Of a DNA stretch of 64,000 nt, positions 1 to 8,617 are shown piece after piece (position 1 is the first letter of the stretch; every line of letters starts with the position of its first letter). Source of the DNA: Hylemonella sp. (GTDB lineage Bacteria; Pseudomonadota; Gammaproteobacteria; Burkholderiales; Burkholderiaceae_C); the NCBI GenBank assembly GCA_030695415.1, contig JAUYQZ010000013.1:62001-126000 (forward strand), in the 5' to 3' direction. A program made the translations under genes and the position numbers. The notes beneath the pieces were generated by a model that had not been told where the DNA came from, did not search any database, and saw only the letters and a program-made list of their open reading frames with translations.

Positions 1-2
1 AC

Positions 3-950
3 GCCGAGGGTGACAGCGGCCTGATGCGCTACACGGCGCGCGGCGGCGTGGTGCTGGCCGCGGGCGACTTCACCAACGGCCCCGAGTTCAAGGCCCGTTT
101 CATGGGCGCGCAGGAGGCCAAGGTGGAGGGCGTGAACCTCACCGCCACCGGCGACGGCCAGCGCATGGCCGAGAGCCTTGGGGCGCGCATCGTTAACGGC
201 GACCTGGCCCTGGGTCCCGAGATCCGTTTCATCGCCCCGGCCACCGAGACCTTCGTGCGGCGCCTGCCGCCCTGGCGCTGGCTGGCCGTCTTCATGCAGT
301 GGTCGCTGGACCACCTGCCGCAGGCCATCCTGCGGCCCTTCATGATGAAGTTCCTGACCACGGCACTGGCGCCCTCGACCACCCTGTTCGAGCAGGGGGC
401 CGTCCTGGTCAACCAGCGCGGCGAGCGTTTCGGCAACGAACTCGACAAGCCGGCCTGGCGCCTGCCCGACCAGCCCGGCAAGCTGGGCTACATCGTGATC
501 GACCAGGCGCTTGCCGCACAGTTCTCGGCCTGGCCGCACTTCGTGTCCACCGCGCCGGGCATCGCCTATGCCTACATCCCCGACTACCGCCAGAACCGGC
601 CCGACGTCTACGCCGAAGCGCCCACGCTGCCGGAACTGGCGCGCCAGCTGGGCATGGACGCGACGGTGCTGGCGAGCAGCGTGGCGGCGGCCCCGGTGCG
701 CCCCCTGGGCGCGGGGCCCTATGTGGCACTGGGCCCGGTGCGTTCGGTCTTCGTGCACAGCGAAGGCGGCCTGATGGTGGACGTCCAGCACCGCGTGCTG
801 GACGTCCACGCCCTGCCCGTGGCGGGCCTGTACGCCGCAGGCTCCACCGGCCAGGGCGGCCTGCTGCTCAAGGGCCATGGCCACCACCTGGCCTGGGCCT
901 TTGTCTCGGGCCGGCGTGCAGGTCGCCTGGCGGCCCAGGCCGTGCGCTGA
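3..950 (+). CDS. FAD-dependent oxidoreductase, fumarate reductase/ketosteroid dehydrogenase type (5' truncated)
   Basis: The reading frame is open from base 3, so the gene starts before the window; 315 residues of the C-terminal part are visible. The segment VVLAAGDF resembles the return to the FAD domain in the FAD_binding_2 family. The end, with LYAAGSTGQGG and LKGHGHHLAWAFVSGR, is the classic C-terminal flavin-contact region of soluble fumarate reductase or 3-ketosteroid dehydrogenase relatives. The N-terminal dinucleotide motif lies outside the window. It probably catalyses a C=C forming or reducing step on a carboxylate. It belongs to the same broad fold family as TcuA encoded about 1 kb downstream, and both lie on the same strand, which suggests a shared catabolic locus. 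The substrate is unknown. Confidence 0.75.
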   Translation, partial: AEGDSGLMRYTARGGVVLAAGDFTNGPEFKARFMGAQEAKVEGVNLTATGDGQRMAESLGARIVNGDLALGPEIRFIAPATETFVRRLPPWRWLAVFMQWSLDHLPQAILRPFMMKFLTTALAPSTTLFEQGAVLVNQRGERFGNELDKPAWRLPDQPGKLGYIVIDQALAAQFSAWPHFVSTAPGIAYAYIPDYRQNRPDVYAEAPTLPELARQLGMDATVLASSVAAAPVRPLGAGPYVALGPVRSVFVHSEGGLMVDVQHRVLDVHALPVAGLYAAGSTGQGGLLLKGHGHHLAWAFVSGRRAGRLAAQAVR

Positions 951-958
951 CCTGTCCT

Positions 959-981
959 GGTCATCACAATTTGTGATGACC
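959..981. promoter_or_regulatory. Perfect 23-bp palindrome, probable operator
   Basis: Two 11-base arms, GGTCATCACAA and TTGTGATGACC, are exact reverse complements around one central T. It lies in the 109-base gap between the flavoprotein stop and the SDR start, 78 bases upstream of the SDR. No T-run follows and the loop would be one base, so it is a poor terminator and a good candidate for a dimeric regulator site. The cognate regulator is not identifiable here. Confidence 0.6.
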
Positions 982-1059
982 CCCTTGCGACGAGGGGCTC
1001 GCCCAGGCCGTACGCCCGGTATACAGTTCACATCCTCAGTTTTGTGGACACCAAAAACC

Positions 1060-1815
1060 ATGGATTTCCAACTCAAGGACAAGACGGCTCTGGTCACCGG
1101 CGCGAGCGTGGGTATCGGCCGAGCCATTGCCAAGACCCTGGCCGCTGAAGGCGTGCGCCTGGCCATCACGGCGCGCCGCGTGGACAAGCTCAAGGAGGTG
1201 GCCGCCGAGATCGTGGCCGCTGGCGGTCATGCCCCGGTGCTGATCGAGCAGGACATGTACGCCGAGGACGCCGCGAAGAGCCTGGCACAGGCCGCCGTCA
1301 AGGGCCTGGGGCACGTGGACATCCTGGTCAACAACGCCGGCGGTTCGCGCAGCTTCAAGGACCTGCACGTGAGCGAAGAGCAGTGGCAGGAGGCGATCAC
1401 GCTGAACTTCCACCGCCCGCGCCAGCTGGGCGACGCGCTGATCGACCAGATGATCGAGCGCAAGTGGGGCCGCATCGTCTGCATCACGGGCAAGAGCGAG
1501 CCCGAGCACATCAACGGCGCCTTCTGCGCCAAGGCCGGCATCCACAGCTGGGCCAAGGGCCTGTCGCGCATGGTGGGCCAGCACGGCATCACGGTGAATT
1601 GCGTGCCGCCCGGGCGCATCCTGTCCGAGCAGATCATGCGCAACTACTCGCCCGAGTACCAGAAGTGGCAGTGCGAGAACGAGATTCCCGTGGGCCGCTA
1701 CGGTGAACCCGAAGAGCTGGCCAATCTCGTGACCTTCCTGGCCTCGCCGCGTGCCGCTTACATCACGGGCGCCGTCATCCCCGTGGACGGCGGCTTGCGC
1801 AAATACCAGTTTTGA
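1060..1815 (+). CDS. SDR-family oxidoreductase with degenerate active site
   Basis: The protein is 251 residues, normal for a classical short-chain dehydrogenase. The nucleotide-binding TGASVGIG motif is at residues 13-20 and NNAG at 91-94, so NAD(P) binding looks intact. The C-terminal PVDGG is also typical. The catalytic YxxxK is not normal: Lys158 is present in AFCAK, but the Tyr position (154) is Ala. The usual Ser region reads CITGK. The gene may therefore act on an unusual substrate or use another acid/base. The start is the ATG that directly precedes the Rossmann fold; longer in-frame starts would add a non-conserved leader. It follows a strong palindrome and precedes tcuA, so it probably belongs to the same catabolic locus. 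Confidence 0.8.
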   Translation: MDFQLKDKTALVTGASVGIGRAIAKTLAAEGVRLAITARRVDKLKEVAAEIVAAGGHAPVLIEQDMYAEDAAKSLAQAAVKGLGHVDILVNNAGGSRSFKDLHVSEEQWQEAITLNFHRPRQLGDALIDQMIERKWGRIVCITGKSEPEHINGAFCAKAGIHSWAKGLSRMVGQHGITVNCVPPGRILSEQIMRNYSPEYQKWQCENEIPVGRYGEPEELANLVTFLASPRAAYITGAVIPVDGGLRKYQF

Positions 1816-1819
1816 AGCA

Positions 1820-1912
1820 CCCCCAGGCTGCGCGCCCTACGTGCGCTCCGCCACCCCCCTCGAGGGGGCAACGCCAGTGGACCGGCAAAGCCGGCTCCAC
1901 GGCGTTCCCCGA
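1820..1912 (+). repeat. Interspersed repeat family A, copy 1
   Basis: A short intergenic element with the blocks CCCCCTCGAGGGGG, CAACGCCAGTGG and AAGCCGGCTCCACGGCGTT. Related copies lie at 24661-24756 in the same orientation and 16003-16085 in reverse orientation. It contains inverted repeats that would fold into hairpins at the RNA level. It fills most of the gap between the SDR gene and tcuA, so the two genes may not be tightly co-transcribed. Confidence 0.7.
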
Positions 1913-1965
1913 TAAGCCCCGTTTCATGCGCCGCGGGTCGCGTACTTCGCAATAGAGCAACTGAT

Positions 1966-3384
1966 ATGAGTCTGGATGTTTTGGTGATCGGCGGCGGCAA
2001 CGCGGCCCTGTGCGCGGCCCTGATGGCCCGCGAGGCCGGGGCCAGCGTGATGCTGCTGGAGTCCGCGCCCAAGGAATGGCGCGGCGGCAATTCCATCCAC
2101 ACGCGCAACCTGCGCTGCATGCACGACGAGCCGCAGGACGTGCTGCAGGAGGCCTACCCCGAAGAAGAGTTCTGGCAGGACCTGCTCAAGGTCACCGGCG
2201 GCCTCACCAACGAGCACCTGGCCCGCCTGACCATCCGCGCCTCCTCCACCTGCCGGCCCTGGATGATCAAGCACGGCGTGCGTTTCCAGCCCTCGCTGTC
2301 GGGCACCCTGAGCCTGTCGCGCACCAATGCCTTTTTCATGGGCGGCGGCAAGGCCCTGGTCAACGCCTACTACCGCAGCGCCGCGAAGCTGGGCGTGCAG
2401 ATCCGCTACAACGCGGCCGTGGATCGCCTGGACATCCAGGACGGAACGTTCAAGGCGGCCTACATCGGCAACGAGCGCATCGAGGCCAAGGCCTGCGTGC
2501 TGGCGGCCGGCGGCTTTGAATCCAACCGCGAGTGGCTGCGCGAGGCCTGGGGCCAGAACGCCGACGGCGAGTGGCCGGCCGACAACTTCCTGATCCGCGG
2601 CACCCGCTTCAACCAGGGCGTGCTCATCAAGGACATGATGAGCCACGGCGCCGACATGATCGGTGACCCCTCGCAGTCGCACTGCGTGGCCATCGACGCG
2701 CGTGCGCCGCTGTACGACGGTGGCATCTGCACCCGGCTGGACTGTGTGTCCCTGGGGGTGGTCGTCAACAAACATGCTCAGCGTTTCTACGACGAGGGCG
2801 AGGACTTCTGGCCCAAGCGTTACGCGATCTGGGGCCGTCTGGTGGCGCAGCAGCCGGGGCAGATTGGCTATTCCATCATCGACAGCAAGGCTGTGGGCCG
2901 ATTCATGCCACCGGTGTTCCCCGGCATCCAAGCCGACAGCCTGCCCGAACTGGCACGCAAGCTGGGCCTGGACGAGGCCGCTTTCATGCAGACGATGAAC
3001 GCCTATAACGCGGCCTGCCGCGTCGGCACCTTCGACCACACGACGCTGGACGATTGTCACACCGAAGGCATTGCGCCCGCCAAGACCCACTGGGCCCTGC
3101 CCATCGACAGCGGGCCGTTCTACGGCTACGCGCTGCGCCCGGGCATCACCTTCACCTACCTCGGGCTCAAGGTCAACGACCGGGCTGCCGTGCATTTCGG
3201 CGGCCAGCCCAGCGACAACCTCTATGTGGCTGGCGAGATGATGGCCGGCAATGTGCTGGGCAAGGGCTACACCGCAGGTGTGGGCATGTCCATCGGCACG
3301 GCCTTCGGCCGCATCGCCGGCACCGAGGCGGCGCGTGCCGCCCTGAGCAACAAGACGACGGAGAAGCAACGTGCAGCAGCTTGA
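1966..3384 (+). CDS. tcuA: FAD-dependent tricarballylate dehydrogenase TcuA-like
   Basis: A flavoprotein of 472 residues, with the FAD-binding motif [19 protein letters not shown] near the N-terminus (residues 6-24). In Salmonella, TcuA oxidises tricarballylate to cis-aconitate and passes electrons to TcuB. The C-terminal segment [17 protein letters not shown] is the conserved FAD-contact region of this family. The end overlaps the GTG start of tcuB by 14 bases, so the two are translationally coupled. The usual partners TcuC (transporter) and TcuR (LysR) are absent from the window. The downstream genes are not those of the Salmonella operon, so the true substrate may be another tricarboxylate or a succinate-like acid. 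Confidence 0.85.
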   Translation: MSLDVLVIGGGNAALCAALMAREAGASVMLLESAPKEWRGGNSIHTRNLRCMHDEPQDVLQEAYPEEEFWQDLLKVTGGLTNEHLARLTIRASSTCRPWMIKHGVRFQPSLSGTLSLSRTNAFFMGGGKALVNAYYRSAAKLGVQIRYNAAVDRLDIQDGTFKAAYIGNERIEAKACVLAAGGFESNREWLREAWGQNADGEWPADNFLIRGTRFNQGVLIKDMMSHGADMIGDPSQSHCVAIDARAPLYDGGICTRLDCVSLGVVVNKHAQRFYDEGEDFWPKRYAIWGRLVAQQPGQIGYSIIDSKAVGRFMPPVFPGIQADSLPELARKLGLDEAAFMQTMNAYNAACRVGTFDHTTLDDCHTEGIAPAKTHWALPIDSGPFYGYALRPGITFTYLGLKVNDRAAVHFGGQPSDNLYVAGEMMAGNVLGKGYTAGVGMSIGTAFGRIAGTEAARAALSNKTTEKQRAAA

Positions 3385-4558
3385 GACTTTGACCCGCGAA
3401 GCACGGGCCCTGGCCAACGGTGACGTCGTGCCCGGCAGCGCTGAGGCCGAGGTGGCGCGCCAGCTGCAGATCTGCAATGCCTGCCGCTATTGCGAAGGGT
3501 TCTGCGCCGTCTTCCCGGCCATGACCCGCCGCCTGTCCTTCAACGCGGCCGACGTGCACTACCTGGCCAACCTGTGCCACAACTGCGGCGCCTGCCTGCA
3601 TGCCTGCCAGTACGCGCCACCGCACGAGTTCGCGGTCAACGTGCCGCAGGCCATGGCCAAGGTGCGGCTGCAGACCTACACGGACTTTGCCTGGCCCAGC
3701 GCGTTGGGCAAGCTCTACCAGCGCAACGGCCTCACGCTCTCCCTGGCGACGGCGGGGGCCCTGGCCTTTTTCATGATGCTGACCCTGTGGCTCAAGGACA
3801 CGCTGTGGCGCGTGCCGGCATCTGCGGACTTCTACGGCATCTTCCCGCACAACCTGCTGGTGAGCCTGTTTGCCCCGGTGTTTCTGTTTGCCGTGCTGGC
3901 CCTGTCTTTGGGATTGCGCCGTTTCTGGCGTGAGGTGACGCCGGGCCGCGACTACGAGGCCCCGGTGATCGCCGCCGTGCAGGGCGGTGCGGCGCTGGAG
4001 GCCACGCACGACGTGTTGCGCCTGAAGTACCTGGACGGTGGCCATGGCGAGGGCTGCCACAACGAGGACGACGCCTGGACGAAAAAGCGCCGCGTCTTCC
4101 ACCACGCCACCTTCTACGGTTTCATGCTGTGTTTTGCCGCCACCAGCGTGGCCACGCTCTACCACTACCTGTTCGGCTGGGTTGCGCCCTATGACCTGCC
4201 CAGCCTGCCCAAGATCCTGGGCGCCGTGGGCGGCGTGCTGCTGCTGATCGGCACGGCGGGCCTGTACTGGCTCAACCTGCGGCGCCACCCGCAGCATGGC
4301 GACGCGGCGCAAAAGCCCATGGACCGCGGTTTCATCGCCCTGCTGTTCTTCACCAGCCTTACCGGCCTGGGCCTGTGGGCCGCACGCGGCACGACGCTCA
4401 TGCCGGCCACGCTGGCCCTGCACCTGGGTTTCGTGATGGCCCTGTTCCTCACGCTGCCCTACGGCAAGTTCGCGCACGGTTTCTTCCGCAGCGCGGCCCT
4501 GCTCAAGTGGGCCATCGAGAAGCGCCTGCCCAGCAAGCTCAAAGTGGGCGATGACTGA
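3371..4558 (+). CDS. tcuB: Tricarballylate utilization 4Fe-4S protein TcuB-like, membrane electron carrier
   Basis: A protein of 395 residues starting with GTG inside the end of tcuA. Two ferredoxin-type cysteine clusters are visible: Cys35, Cys38, Cys41, Cys45 and Cys69, Cys72, Cys75, Cys79. The rest is largely hydrophobic with several membrane helices, matching the CitB/TcuB family. TcuB reoxidises the FADH2 of TcuA and delivers electrons to the quinone pool. The overlap with tcuA supports stoichiometric expression. A GGAG-like sequence lies about 10 bases upstream of the GTG. Confidence 0.85.
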   Translation: MQQLETLTREARALANGDVVPGSAEAEVARQLQICNACRYCEGFCAVFPAMTRRLSFNAADVHYLANLCHNCGACLHACQYAPPHEFAVNVPQAMAKVRLQTYTDFAWPSALGKLYQRNGLTLSLATAGALAFFMMLTLWLKDTLWRVPASADFYGIFPHNLLVSLFAPVFLFAVLALSLGLRRFWREVTPGRDYEAPVIAAVQGGAALEATHDVLRLKYLDGGHGEGCHNEDDAWTKKRRVFHHATFYGFMLCFAATSVATLYHYLFGWVAPYDLPSLPKILGAVGGVLLLIGTAGLYWLNLRRHPQHGDAAQKPMDRGFIALLFFTSLTGLGLWAARGTTLMPATLALHLGFVMALFLTLPYGKFAHGFFRSAALLKWAIEKRLPSKLKVGDD

Positions 4559-4638
4559 GAGCCAGGCGTGAGAAATCTGCGATGCATCGCCCCGGCGGTG
4601 AATCGGCTTTAATCTGAAATTGTCAGGAGAGAATTGCC

Positions 4639-5178
4639 ATGGTGCAAGAGACAAGCAGCCCGACCGGCGAAACCTGGGACGAGACCCTGGTCCGCGTCTT
4701 CAAGGCGAACGAGATCAAGCTCATCACCTATGTGCCCGACAAGGTGCTGGCCCCGCTGATCAAGCGCCTGCATGCCGACGACTACTTCACCGTGGTCTGC
4801 CCGGCGCGCGAGGAAGAGGCCGTGGGCATTGTGACCGGTGCCTATATGGGCGGCCTGCGCGGCATCGTGCTGATGCAGACCAGTGGTTTTGCCACCTTGC
4901 CCAATGCCCTGGCCTCGTTGACCGTGCCCTACCAGATCCCGCTGCTCATGCTGATCTCGGAGCGCGGCACCCTGGGTGACTTCCAGCTCGGCCAGGTCAT
5001 CGTCTGCCGCACCATGCGCCCCATCCTGAATTCGCTCAACATCGAGAACTACGCCATCGAGCGACAGGACGATGTGGAGTTCATCGCCGATCGCATGATC
5101 AAGCAGGCCTACGCCACCCAGGCGGCCGCTGCCATGATCCTGTCGCCGCTGCTGACCGCACGTGTTACGAAGAAGTGA
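4639..5178 (+). CDS. ThDP-dependent decarboxylase, alpha (pyrimidine-binding) subunit, sulfopyruvate/phosphonopyruvate decarboxylase-like
   Basis: A protein of 179 residues that forms only the PYR domain of a thiamine diphosphate enzyme. The stretch CPAREEEAVGI (residues 54-64) carries the conserved Glu that activates the ThDP aminopyrimidine. The partner PP domain is the next gene, the split architecture of sulfopyruvate decarboxylase ComD/ComE. Such enzymes decarboxylate 3-substituted pyruvates to aldehydes. An AGGAGAGA ribosome site lies just before the ATG. An 80-base gap after tcuB contains TTTAATCT, a possible -10 element, so an internal promoter is possible. Substrate unknown. Confidence 0.8.
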   Translation: MVQETSSPTGETWDETLVRVFKANEIKLITYVPDKVLAPLIKRLHADDYFTVVCPAREEEAVGIVTGAYMGGLRGIVLMQTSGFATLPNALASLTVPYQIPLLMLISERGTLGDFQLGQVIVCRTMRPILNSLNIENYAIERQDDVEFIADRMIKQAYATQAAAAMILSPLLTARVTKK

Positions 5179-5185
5179 GAAATTC

Positions 5186-5833
5186 ATGAACGCACAACTG
5201 CTCAATTCCGTGGGCCGCGAAACGGCCAAGGTCATGAACCGCTCCGACCTGACGCGTCGCCTCGTGGCCAAGCTTAAGCACGAAGAGGCCGTGGTCGGCG
5301 GCATCGGCCACACCCACTTCGACCTCTGGGCCGCCGGCCAGCGCCCGCAGAACTTCTACATGCTGGGCACCATGGGCCTGGCCGCACCCATCGCCGTGGG
5401 TGTGGCCCTGGCCCAGCCGCAGCGCAAGGTCTTTGCGCTCGAAGGTGATGGTTCGCTGCTGATGCAGCTGGGCACCCTGGGCACCATCGCCAACCTCAAG
5501 CTCAAGAACCTGGTGGTGATCGTCTGGGACAACGGTTCCTACCAGATCACCGGCGGCCAGCCCACGCTGACGGCCACCAATGTGGACCTGGTCGCGATCG
5601 GCAAGGGCTCAGGCCTGGGGCAGAGTGTCTGGGCGCGGGACGAGGCCCACTTCGAGGCCCTGGTCGAGGCTGCGCTCACGAGCGAAGGCCCGCTCTTCAT
5701 CTGCGCGCGCACCGACAACGCACCGCCGGCCGGCGTGACCGAGCGCGACGCGGCCAAGATCCGCAACAAGTTCATGGAAGGCCTGAAGGTCAACACGCGC
5801 GGCAACCAGCAGACCTACGCCGGAGCCGCATGA
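5186..5833 (+). CDS. ThDP-dependent decarboxylase, beta (pyrophosphate-binding) subunit
   Basis: A protein of 215 residues that forms the C-terminal ThDP domain. The ThDP/Mg signature starts with GDGS at residues 87-90 and ends at Asn116 in WDNGSY, the expected spacing. It pairs with the alpha subunit 7 bases upstream, like ComE with ComD. The start at 5186 follows an AGAAGTGAG ribosome site; an in-frame ATG at 5162 would overlap the alpha gene and adds only MLRRSEKF. The 3' end overlaps the aldehyde dehydrogenase start by four bases (ATGA). The 2-ketoacid substrate and the aldehyde product are inferred from family and context only. Confidence 0.8.
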   Translation: MNAQLLNSVGRETAKVMNRSDLTRRLVAKLKHEEAVVGGIGHTHFDLWAAGQRPQNFYMLGTMGLAAPIAVGVALAQPQRKVFALEGDGSLLMQLGTLGTIANLKLKNLVVIVWDNGSYQITGGQPTLTATNVDLVAIGKGSGLGQSVWARDEAHFEALVEAALTSEGPLFICARTDNAPPAGVTERDAAKIRNKFMEGLKVNTRGNQQTYAGAA

Positions 5834-7245
5834 TGAAACAGCTGCTGATCGGCGGACAGTGGATGGCCGGTGTGTCCAGCCAGGCCCTGCGCGACAAGTA
5901 CGACGGCCAGGTCTACGGCGAGATGGCCGTCGCCTCGCCCGAGCAGGTCACGGCGGCTGTGGCTGGCGCCGTGCTCGGCCAGCAGCAATCCACACTCTCG
6001 CCTTACCAGCGCTACAAGATCCTGCTGGCCGCGGCGCGCATCGTCGAGTCGCGCATGGAGCCGCTGATCGAACTGATGCGCCACGAGGCCGGCTTCACCC
6101 GCGCCGACGGCGACAACGAGGTGCGGCGTTGCGTGCAGACGCTCGAGCTGTGCTCCGAGGAGGCCAAGCGCCTGAACGGCGAGATGGTGCCCATGCAGGC
6201 GGCCGACGGCGTGAAGAACCGCGTGGGTTTCACCATGCGCTCGCCGCGCGGTGTGGTGTGCGTGATCACGCCCTTCAACTCGCCGCTCAATGTGCTCATG
6301 CACAAGGTGGGCCCGGCCCTGGCCGGCGGCAATGCCGTGGTGATCAAGCCCTCGGAGTTCACACCGCTCACCGCCGTCGAGCTTTGCAGGATCCTGATCG
6401 AGGCCGGCCTGCCCGCCGACCTGCTGGCCCTGGTGCACGGTGATGGCGCCGCGGTGGGCGGTCAGCTGGTGGCGGACCCGCGCATCGCCTTCTACGCCTT
6501 CACGGGCAGCACCCGCGTGGGTCGCGAGATCCAGCGCGGCGCCGGCCTGCGCCGTACACAGATGGAGCTGGGCAGCATCGCCAGCACCATCGTCTGCCAT
6601 GACGCCGACACGGACCTGGCCATCCCCAAGATCCTCAACGCGGGTTTCCGCAAGGCGGGCCAGGTCTGCACCTCGGTGCAGCGCCTGTATGTGGACCGCC
6701 GCATCGCCGCGGCCTTCGTGCCCAAGCTGGTGGCGGCAGCGCAGAAGATGAAAGCCGGTGACCCGGCCGATGCGGCCACCATCATCGGCCCCATGATCAG
6801 TGAACACCATGCCAAGCGTGCCCAGTCCTGGGTGGACGAGGCGGTGGCGGCAGGCGCGCGCCTGCTGACCGGCGGCCAGCGTGTGGGCAACGTGATCCCC
6901 CCCACCATCCTGAGCGGTGTGAAGCCCGAGATGAAGGTGGTCTGCGAGGAGATTTTCGCGCCCGTGATGTCGGTGATCGAGTTCGACGGCATTGATGAGG
7001 CCGTGGTCCAGGCCAATGCCCAGCCCTTCGGTCTGTCGGTGGGGCTGTTCACGGCCGACCTGCACACGGCCTTCACGGCGGCCAAAGCCCTGCGTTTTGG
7101 CGGCGTGCACGTGAACGAGGCGTCCAGCGCGCGCATCGACGCCATGCCCTTCGGCGGCGTCAAGGATTCCGGCTTTGGCTGGGAAGGCCCGGCCTACGCC
7201 ATCCGCGAGATGACTGAAGAACGGCTGATGACCATCAGCTACTGA
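5830..7245 (+). CDS. NAD(P)-dependent aldehyde dehydrogenase
   Basis: A protein of 471 residues with the full aldehyde dehydrogenase layout: cofactor-binding ITPFNSPLN near 146-154, general base Glu246 in MELGS, and nucleophile Cys280 in KAGQVCTS. It overlaps the ThDP beta subunit by four bases, so it most likely oxidises the aldehyde made by that decarboxylase to an acid one carbon shorter than the ketoacid. It resembles the lactaldehyde, sulfoacetaldehyde and phosphonoacetaldehyde dehydrogenase branch, but specificity cannot be read from the sequence. Two consecutive ATG codons (5830 and 5833) are both possible starts. Confidence 0.88.
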   Translation: MMKQLLIGGQWMAGVSSQALRDKYDGQVYGEMAVASPEQVTAAVAGAVLGQQQSTLSPYQRYKILLAAARIVESRMEPLIELMRHEAGFTRADGDNEVRRCVQTLELCSEEAKRLNGEMVPMQAADGVKNRVGFTMRSPRGVVCVITPFNSPLNVLMHKVGPALAGGNAVVIKPSEFTPLTAVELCRILIEAGLPADLLALVHGDGAAVGGQLVADPRIAFYAFTGSTRVGREIQRGAGLRRTQMELGSIASTIVCHDADTDLAIPKILNAGFRKAGQVCTSVQRLYVDRRIAAAFVPKLVAAAQKMKAGDPADAATIIGPMISEHHAKRAQSWVDEAVAAGARLLTGGQRVGNVIPPTILSGVKPEMKVVCEEIFAPVMSVIEFDGIDEAVVQANAQPFGLSVGLFTADLHTAFTAAKALRFGGVHVNEASSARIDAMPFGGVKDSGFGWEGPAYAIREMTEERLMTISY

Positions 7246-7268
7246 AGCAGAGACCAGAGCTCACCACC

Positions 7269-8615
7269 ATGATCGTCGACGCACTCGCCGAGTATGCCCA
7301 GAGCGAATCGGCCCGCCCCCTGCCCGCCGAGGTCACGCACCACGCCAAGCGCGCGCTGATCGACTGGTTCTCGGCCCTGTTCCCGGGCATCGCCCTGGCG
7401 CCGGGCCCGCAGCTCATGCGCACCCATGCTGACGAGCTGGGGCACGGCAAGTCCAGCCTGCCGGGCCAGCGCACCACGGCCTTCGCCGCCACGGCGGCCT
7501 GGATCAACGGCAGCATCTCGCATGCGGCCGAGTTCGATGACATCTTCCGCGACGCGGTCTACCACCCGGGCTGCCCGACCATCGGCGCCGCGCTGGCGGT
7601 GGCCGAGGAGCGCGGCGCGAGTGGCGCTGACCTGCTCAAGGCCATCACCATTGGCTACGAGATCTCCACCCGTATCGGCGTGGCCGTGCAGCCCTCGCAC
7701 TACCGCTTTTTCCACACCACGGGCACCATCGGCTGTTTCGGCAGCGCGGCGGCCACGGCCGCCCTGGTGGACGGCAACAACCCTGAGGTCATGCGCCATG
7801 CACTCGCCACGGCGGCGACCTTCGCCTCGGGCCTGCAGCAGGCCTTCCGCTCGGATGCCATGACCAAGTGCCTGCACGCCGGCCACGCGGCCTGGGTGGG
7901 TGTGAACGCCGGCAAGGGCGCGGCTAATGGCGTGACAGGTGCGCTCGATATTCTCGAAGGCGCCGCGGGTTTCGGCGCCGCGATGTCGCTGAACCCGAAC
8001 TGGGCCGAAGCCACGCGGGACCTGGGCACGCGCTACAACATCCAGGTCATCACGCAGAAGAATCATGGCTGCTGCGGCCACACCTTCGCGGCCATTGACG
8101 CCATGCTGGACATCCGCCAGTTGCACAAGGTGGACCCGGCGCAGATCGCCTCCATCCGCATCGACACCTACCAGACCGCGCTGGACGTGACGGGCAACTT
8201 CGAGCCGCGCACCGCCTTCGAGGCCAAGTTCAGCCTGCCCTATGTGGTGGCCCATGCCCTGCTCTATGGCGCGGTGCGCCTGAACGCCTTCGAGCCGCAG
8301 CGCCTGGCCGACGCCGGCTTGCGCGCACTGATGGCCAAGACGCAACTCGTGGCCGACCCGCGCTTAAGCGCCGGTTTCCCGGCCCTGCGTGCCGCGCGCA
8401 TCGTCATCACCCTGACGGATGGCCGCGTGATCGAGCAGTACGCACCCTGCCGCAAGGGCGACCCGGAAGCGCCGCTCTCCGACGCGGACATCAACGACAA
8501 GTTCACCGAGCTGGCCTCACCGGTCATCGGCGCCGAGGCGACGGCCCGGCTGCTGGCGCAGCTCTGGCAGATGGAGCGGCTGCAGGTGGCGGACCTGCGC
8601 CTCACCAGCCTCTGA
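7269..8615 (+). CDS. MmgE/PrpD family protein (dehydratase/decarboxylase/isomerase fold), paralog 1
   Basis: A protein of 448 residues typical of the MmgE/PrpD family, which includes 2-methylcitrate dehydratase, cis-aconitate decarboxylase and iminodisuccinate epimerase. The conserved HTTGTIGCFGSAAATA segment lies near residue 155 and HAGHAAWVG near 205. Family members act on di- and tricarboxylates, so it is a natural partner for a TcuA product such as cis-aconitate. It sits 23 bases after the aldehyde dehydrogenase and two bases before the hydroxyacid dehydrogenase, so it is in the same transcript. A second member of the family lies at 42299. Confidence 0.85.
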   Translation: MIVDALAEYAQSESARPLPAEVTHHAKRALIDWFSALFPGIALAPGPQLMRTHADELGHGKSSLPGQRTTAFAATAAWINGSISHAAEFDDIFRDAVYHPGCPTIGAALAVAEERGASGADLLKAITIGYEISTRIGVAVQPSHYRFFHTTGTIGCFGSAAATAALVDGNNPEVMRHALATAATFASGLQQAFRSDAMTKCLHAGHAAWVGVNAGKGAANGVTGALDILEGAAGFGAAMSLNPNWAEATRDLGTRYNIQVITQKNHGCCGHTFAAIDAMLDIRQLHKVDPAQIASIRIDTYQTALDVTGNFEPRTAFEAKFSLPYVVAHALLYGAVRLNAFEPQRLADAGLRALMAKTQLVADPRLSAGFPALRAARIVITLTDGRVIEQYAPCRKGDPEAPLSDADINDKFTELASPVIGAEATARLLAQLWQMERLQVADLRLTSL

Positions 8616-8617
8616 AC

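Noticed and set aside
1924..3477. Long open frames antisense to tcuA, tcuB and many other genes
   Set aside because: They mirror high-GC genes, give Arg/Ala/His-rich non-family translations, and the sense genes are well supported.
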